A DNA stretch of 9,133 nucleotides from Bacteroidales bacterium (GTDB lineage: Bacteria; Bacteroidota; Bacteroidia; Bacteroidales; UBA932): contig SFPH01000098.1 of assembly GCA_004552115.1 (NCBI GenBank), positions 1 through 9,133 on the forward strand. The letters run 5' to 3'. Shown here in pieces: positions 7,473-9,133 of the stretch. Below the pieces are notes generated by a model. It searched no databases. It was given only the letters and a program-made list of their open reading frames with translations, and had not been told where the DNA came from. Numbering within the stretch: position 1 is the first letter of the stretch; every line of letters begins with the position of its first letter. The position numbers and the translations under genes are program-made.

Positions 7473-7504
7473 CAAAGATAGTGAAATATTGGATTTTTAG
7501 CAAA
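7473..7504 (-). promoter_or_regulatory. Promoter of the ileS-dksA-lspA operon
   Basis: On the minus strand TTTG (7504-7501) is followed by exactly 20 nt and TATCTTTG (7480-7473), a full match to the Bacteroidetes sigma consensus TTTG-N19-21-TAnnTTTG. The start site should lie near 7465-7468. The -33 element ends 2 nt before the cvpA start codon on the other strand. Confidence 0.75.
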
Positions 7505-7506
7505 AC

Positions 7507-7995
7507 GTGAGCATTCTGGATATCATATTGGCCCTCATGCTGGCCGCCTCCCTGCTGCATGGCCTTTTCAAGGGCTTCACGGAGCAGGCAATAGCCATCG
7601 TCGCCATAGTTGCCGGGACCTGGGCGGCATTGAAGTTCACGGACCTGGCCTGCGCCTTCCTCCAGCCATATCTCGGGGCCCCTGCCGGCTTCCTTAAAGT
7701 ATTGGTATTCATAATGATGGTTGTGCTGGTCGTACTGCTGTTCAAGCTCATAGGCAAGCTCGTCAAGGCCAGCATAAACTTCGTCACACTCGGCTGGCTG
7801 GACAGGCTGCTCGGGGCCGTTTTCGGACTGCTCAAGGCTGCCATTGTCCTCGGCATTATCGCCGTCCTTTTCACCAGCATCAACAATACATTCCACTTTG
7901 TCGACGAGGAGACTCTGTCCCGCTCGCCCGTATTCATTCACCTCAGGGACGCCTCGCTCGCCGTCCTCCCCTATCTTAAGAATCTGATTTCGTAA
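7507..7995 (+). CDS. cvpA: CvpA family inner-membrane protein
   Basis: A 162-residue integral membrane protein of the CvpA (colicin V production) family. Members are widespread and have been linked to colicin export in E. coli and to envelope stress tolerance; the molecular role is unclear. Four hydrophobic segments are visible at about 5-21, 27-45, 62-86 and 101-123. The family pattern is present: SILDIILA, a short turn with HGLFKGF (18-24), and the loop TLGWLDRLLGAVFGLLKAAI (94-113), where LDRxLGxxFG is characteristic. The start is GTG 7507. An ATG at 7537 would remove part of the first helix, so GTG is preferred. No good Shine-Dalgarno sequence precedes it, which is usual in this phylum. 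tsaB starts 1 nt after the stop, so the two are co-transcribed. Confidence 0.88.
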   Translation: MSILDIILALMLAASLLHGLFKGFTEQAIAIVAIVAGTWAALKFTDLACAFLQPYLGAPAGFLKVLVFIMMVVLVVLLFKLIGKLVKASINFVTLGWLDRLLGAVFGLLKAAIVLGIIAVLFTSINNTFHFVDEETLSRSPVFIHLRDASLAVLPYLKNLIS

Positions 7996-7996
7996 C

Positions 7997-8686
7997 ATGG
8001 CTACAATCATATACATAGAGACTTCCACAGCCCTCTGCTCCACCGCCCTTTCCAGAGACGGTGAGATTATCGCGACCCGCTCAGATGACGGGCGCAGGCA
8101 TGCCTCGCTGACAGCGCCTTTCGTCAAGGAAATGCTGGACGGGCAGGGTCTCGGCGTCAAGGACTGCGACGCCGTCTGCGTAAGCATGGGCCCCGGCTCG
8201 TACACCGGCCTGAGGGTCGGTGTGTCCACGGCCAAGGGACTTTGTTTCGGGGCGGGGATCCCCATGATCGGGGTCGGCTCGCTGGACACGCTTGTCTGGC
8301 AGGCCATCGACAGGAATCTGCTTCCTGAGGGCTGCCGCCACATCGTGCCGATGATAGACGCGAGGAGAATGGAGGTGTACAGCGCCGTATTCGACATCAC
8401 CGGCAGGCAGGTCAGGGATACCGCTCCGGAGATCGTGACGGAGGAGAGTTTCGCCGACATTCTCGCCGGGGGCCCGGTTCTCTTCATAGGTGACGGGGCC
8501 CGCAAATGCTCCGAAGTCATAAAGTCCGCCAATGCGACATTCATCGATGCCTGCCCCGAGGCCGCCTCGATGCTCCACCCTGCGGAAATGAAATATGCGG
8601 CATCCGACTTCCTGGACACCGCATATTCCGAACCTTTCTATCTCAAGCAGTTCATCCCTACCTTGCCGAAGAACAAACTGTTCTGA
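7997..8686 (+). CDS. tsaB: tRNA threonylcarbamoyladenosine biosynthesis protein TsaB (YeaZ)
   Basis: TsaB is a partner of TsaD in the complex (with TsaE) that transfers threonylcarbamoyl from TC-AMP to A37 of ANN-decoding tRNAs. TsaB itself is a non-catalytic ASKHA-fold protein that dimerises with TsaD. In the 229 residues the N-terminal strand IIYIETSTALCSTAL (4-18) is typical. So are MGPGSYTGLRVG (64-75), the most diagnostic motif, and IDARRMEVYSAVF (120-132). The C-terminus EPFYLKQFIPTLPKNKLF resembles other Bacteroidetes TsaB proteins. TsaD's metal-binding histidine motif is absent, which separates the two paralogues. It lies 1 nt after cvpA and is convergent with fmt, with 8 nt between the stop codons. 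tsaD and tsaE are not in the window. Confidence 0.95.
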   Translation: MATIIYIETSTALCSTALSRDGEIIATRSDDGRRHASLTAPFVKEMLDGQGLGVKDCDAVCVSMGPGSYTGLRVGVSTAKGLCFGAGIPMIGVGSLDTLVWQAIDRNLLPEGCRHIVPMIDARRMEVYSAVFDITGRQVRDTAPEIVTEESFADILAGGPVLFIGDGARKCSEVIKSANATFIDACPEAASMLHPAEMKYAASDFLDTAYSEPFYLKQFIPTLPKNKLF

Positions 8687-8694
8687 AAGTCAGT

Positions 8695-9133
8695 CTATCC
8701 TCTGGTCTTCTGTATTTCCGCCCTGGAGGTTCCGGCAGTGGTCGTGAACAGCTCAGGGTTCCTGAAACCTGCCAGGAATGCCTTCACCGAGACTGCACCA
8801 TCCACGGCAGTTATGGCGAAGAAGGTCTTGCCGTCGGACAATATGCTTCCCGGACGGTCCGCAGTGCCGCCTATGCTTCTCTGTTTCAATGATTCGAACT
8901 CATCTCCGGTCACAGGCTCGCCGAAAAATATCTTCAGCTGCTGTGCCGCACCCGTCCCGTCGATGCGGACAAGCTCGGTGAATGCCGTCGGATATGGGCT
9001 AAGGCCTCTGATCAGATTGTAGATGGCCGATGCTGTGTCGTTCCAGTCAATGTGACAGAGAGCCCTTGTCAGTTTAGGAGCCGGCTTGAGCACCTCCGAA
9101 CCCTGGATGAAGCTCCTCTGGACACGGGTCTCC
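8695..9133 (-). CDS. fmt: Methionyl-tRNA formyltransferase, C-terminal part, 5' end outside window
   Basis: Fmt formylates initiator Met-tRNA using 10-formyltetrahydrofolate. About 145 C-terminal residues are visible, open to the right edge; a full protein has about 310-320. The visible part is the C-terminal tRNA-binding (OB-like) domain with the linker LKPAPKLTRALCHIDWN and the family signature IYNLIRGLSPYPTAFTEL. It ends with VKAFLAGFRNPELF and a short tail. The formyl-transfer domain and its catalytic Asn-His-Asp lie beyond the window. A GTG at 9093 is an internal valine, not the start, because the frame remains open and Fmt-like upstream of it (SFIQGSEV). The stop is TAG 8697-8695. I see no strong terminator in the 8-nt gap to tsaB, so either transcript may run into the other gene. 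Confidence 0.93.
   Translation of the reverse strand, partial: ETRVQRSFIQGSEVLKPAPKLTRALCHIDWNDTASAIYNLIRGLSPYPTAFTELVRIDGTGAAQQLKIFFGEPVTGDEFESLKQRSIGGTADRPGSILSDGKTFFAITAVDGAVSVKAFLAGFRNPELFTTTAGTSRAEIQKTRG

Noticed and set aside
7417..8619. Open frame of 400 codons on the minus strand opposite cvpA and tsaB
   Set aside because: It lies antisense to two clear genes and crosses their promoter region. Its translation shows no domain pattern and is rich in Ser, Pro and Ala, as expected from the complement of GC-rich coding DNA.

Overview
The window reads as chromosomal DNA of a member of the Bacteroidota, most likely Bacteroidales. The evidence is a SusC/RagA-type TonB-dependent receptor, promoters with the TTTG-N20-TAnnTTTG layout used by the Bacteroidetes primary sigma factor, a cysteine-poor DksA/TraR protein in an ileS-dksA-lspA operon, weak Shine-Dalgarno sequences, and a TsaB C-terminus typical of the phylum. 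Coding DNA looks moderately GC-rich and intergenic DNA AT-rich. I cannot name the genus.

Layout, left to right. Positions 1-2672 (minus) hold most of a SusC-like outer-membrane receptor whose last part lies beyond the left edge; a SusD partner would be expected there. Its body is open throughout, but its first codons are broken: a start with an obvious signal peptide (from 2688/2682) is out of frame with the body. Positions 2689-2930 are intergenic, with the receptor promoter and two hairpin terminators for the neighbouring operon. Positions 2931-7420 (minus) are a tight three-gene operon, ileS, then dksA-like, then lspA, with a near-perfect promoter at 7473-7504. Positions 7421-7506 are a compact divergent control region with two promoters whose transcripts overlap at their 5' ends, and a perfect 6-3-6 palindrome lies in the overlap. 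Positions 7507-8686 (plus) carry cvpA-like and tsaB, 1 nt apart. Positions 8695-9133 (minus) are the C-terminal part of fmt, convergent with tsaB and cut by the right edge.

Functional theme. Most of the window serves tRNA and translation: IleRS charges tRNA-Ile, TsaB takes part in making t6A37 in ANN-decoding tRNAs (including tRNA-Ile), and Fmt formylates initiator Met-tRNA. The DksA-like regulator of RNA polymerase and LspA (lipoprotein maturation) share the ileS transcript. The receptor is a separate nutrient-uptake unit.

I found no mobile element, CRISPR array, tRNA or rRNA gene, and no convincing undescribed system. The points most worth checking are the broken receptor start and the overlapping divergent ileS/cvpA promoters with their shared palindrome.
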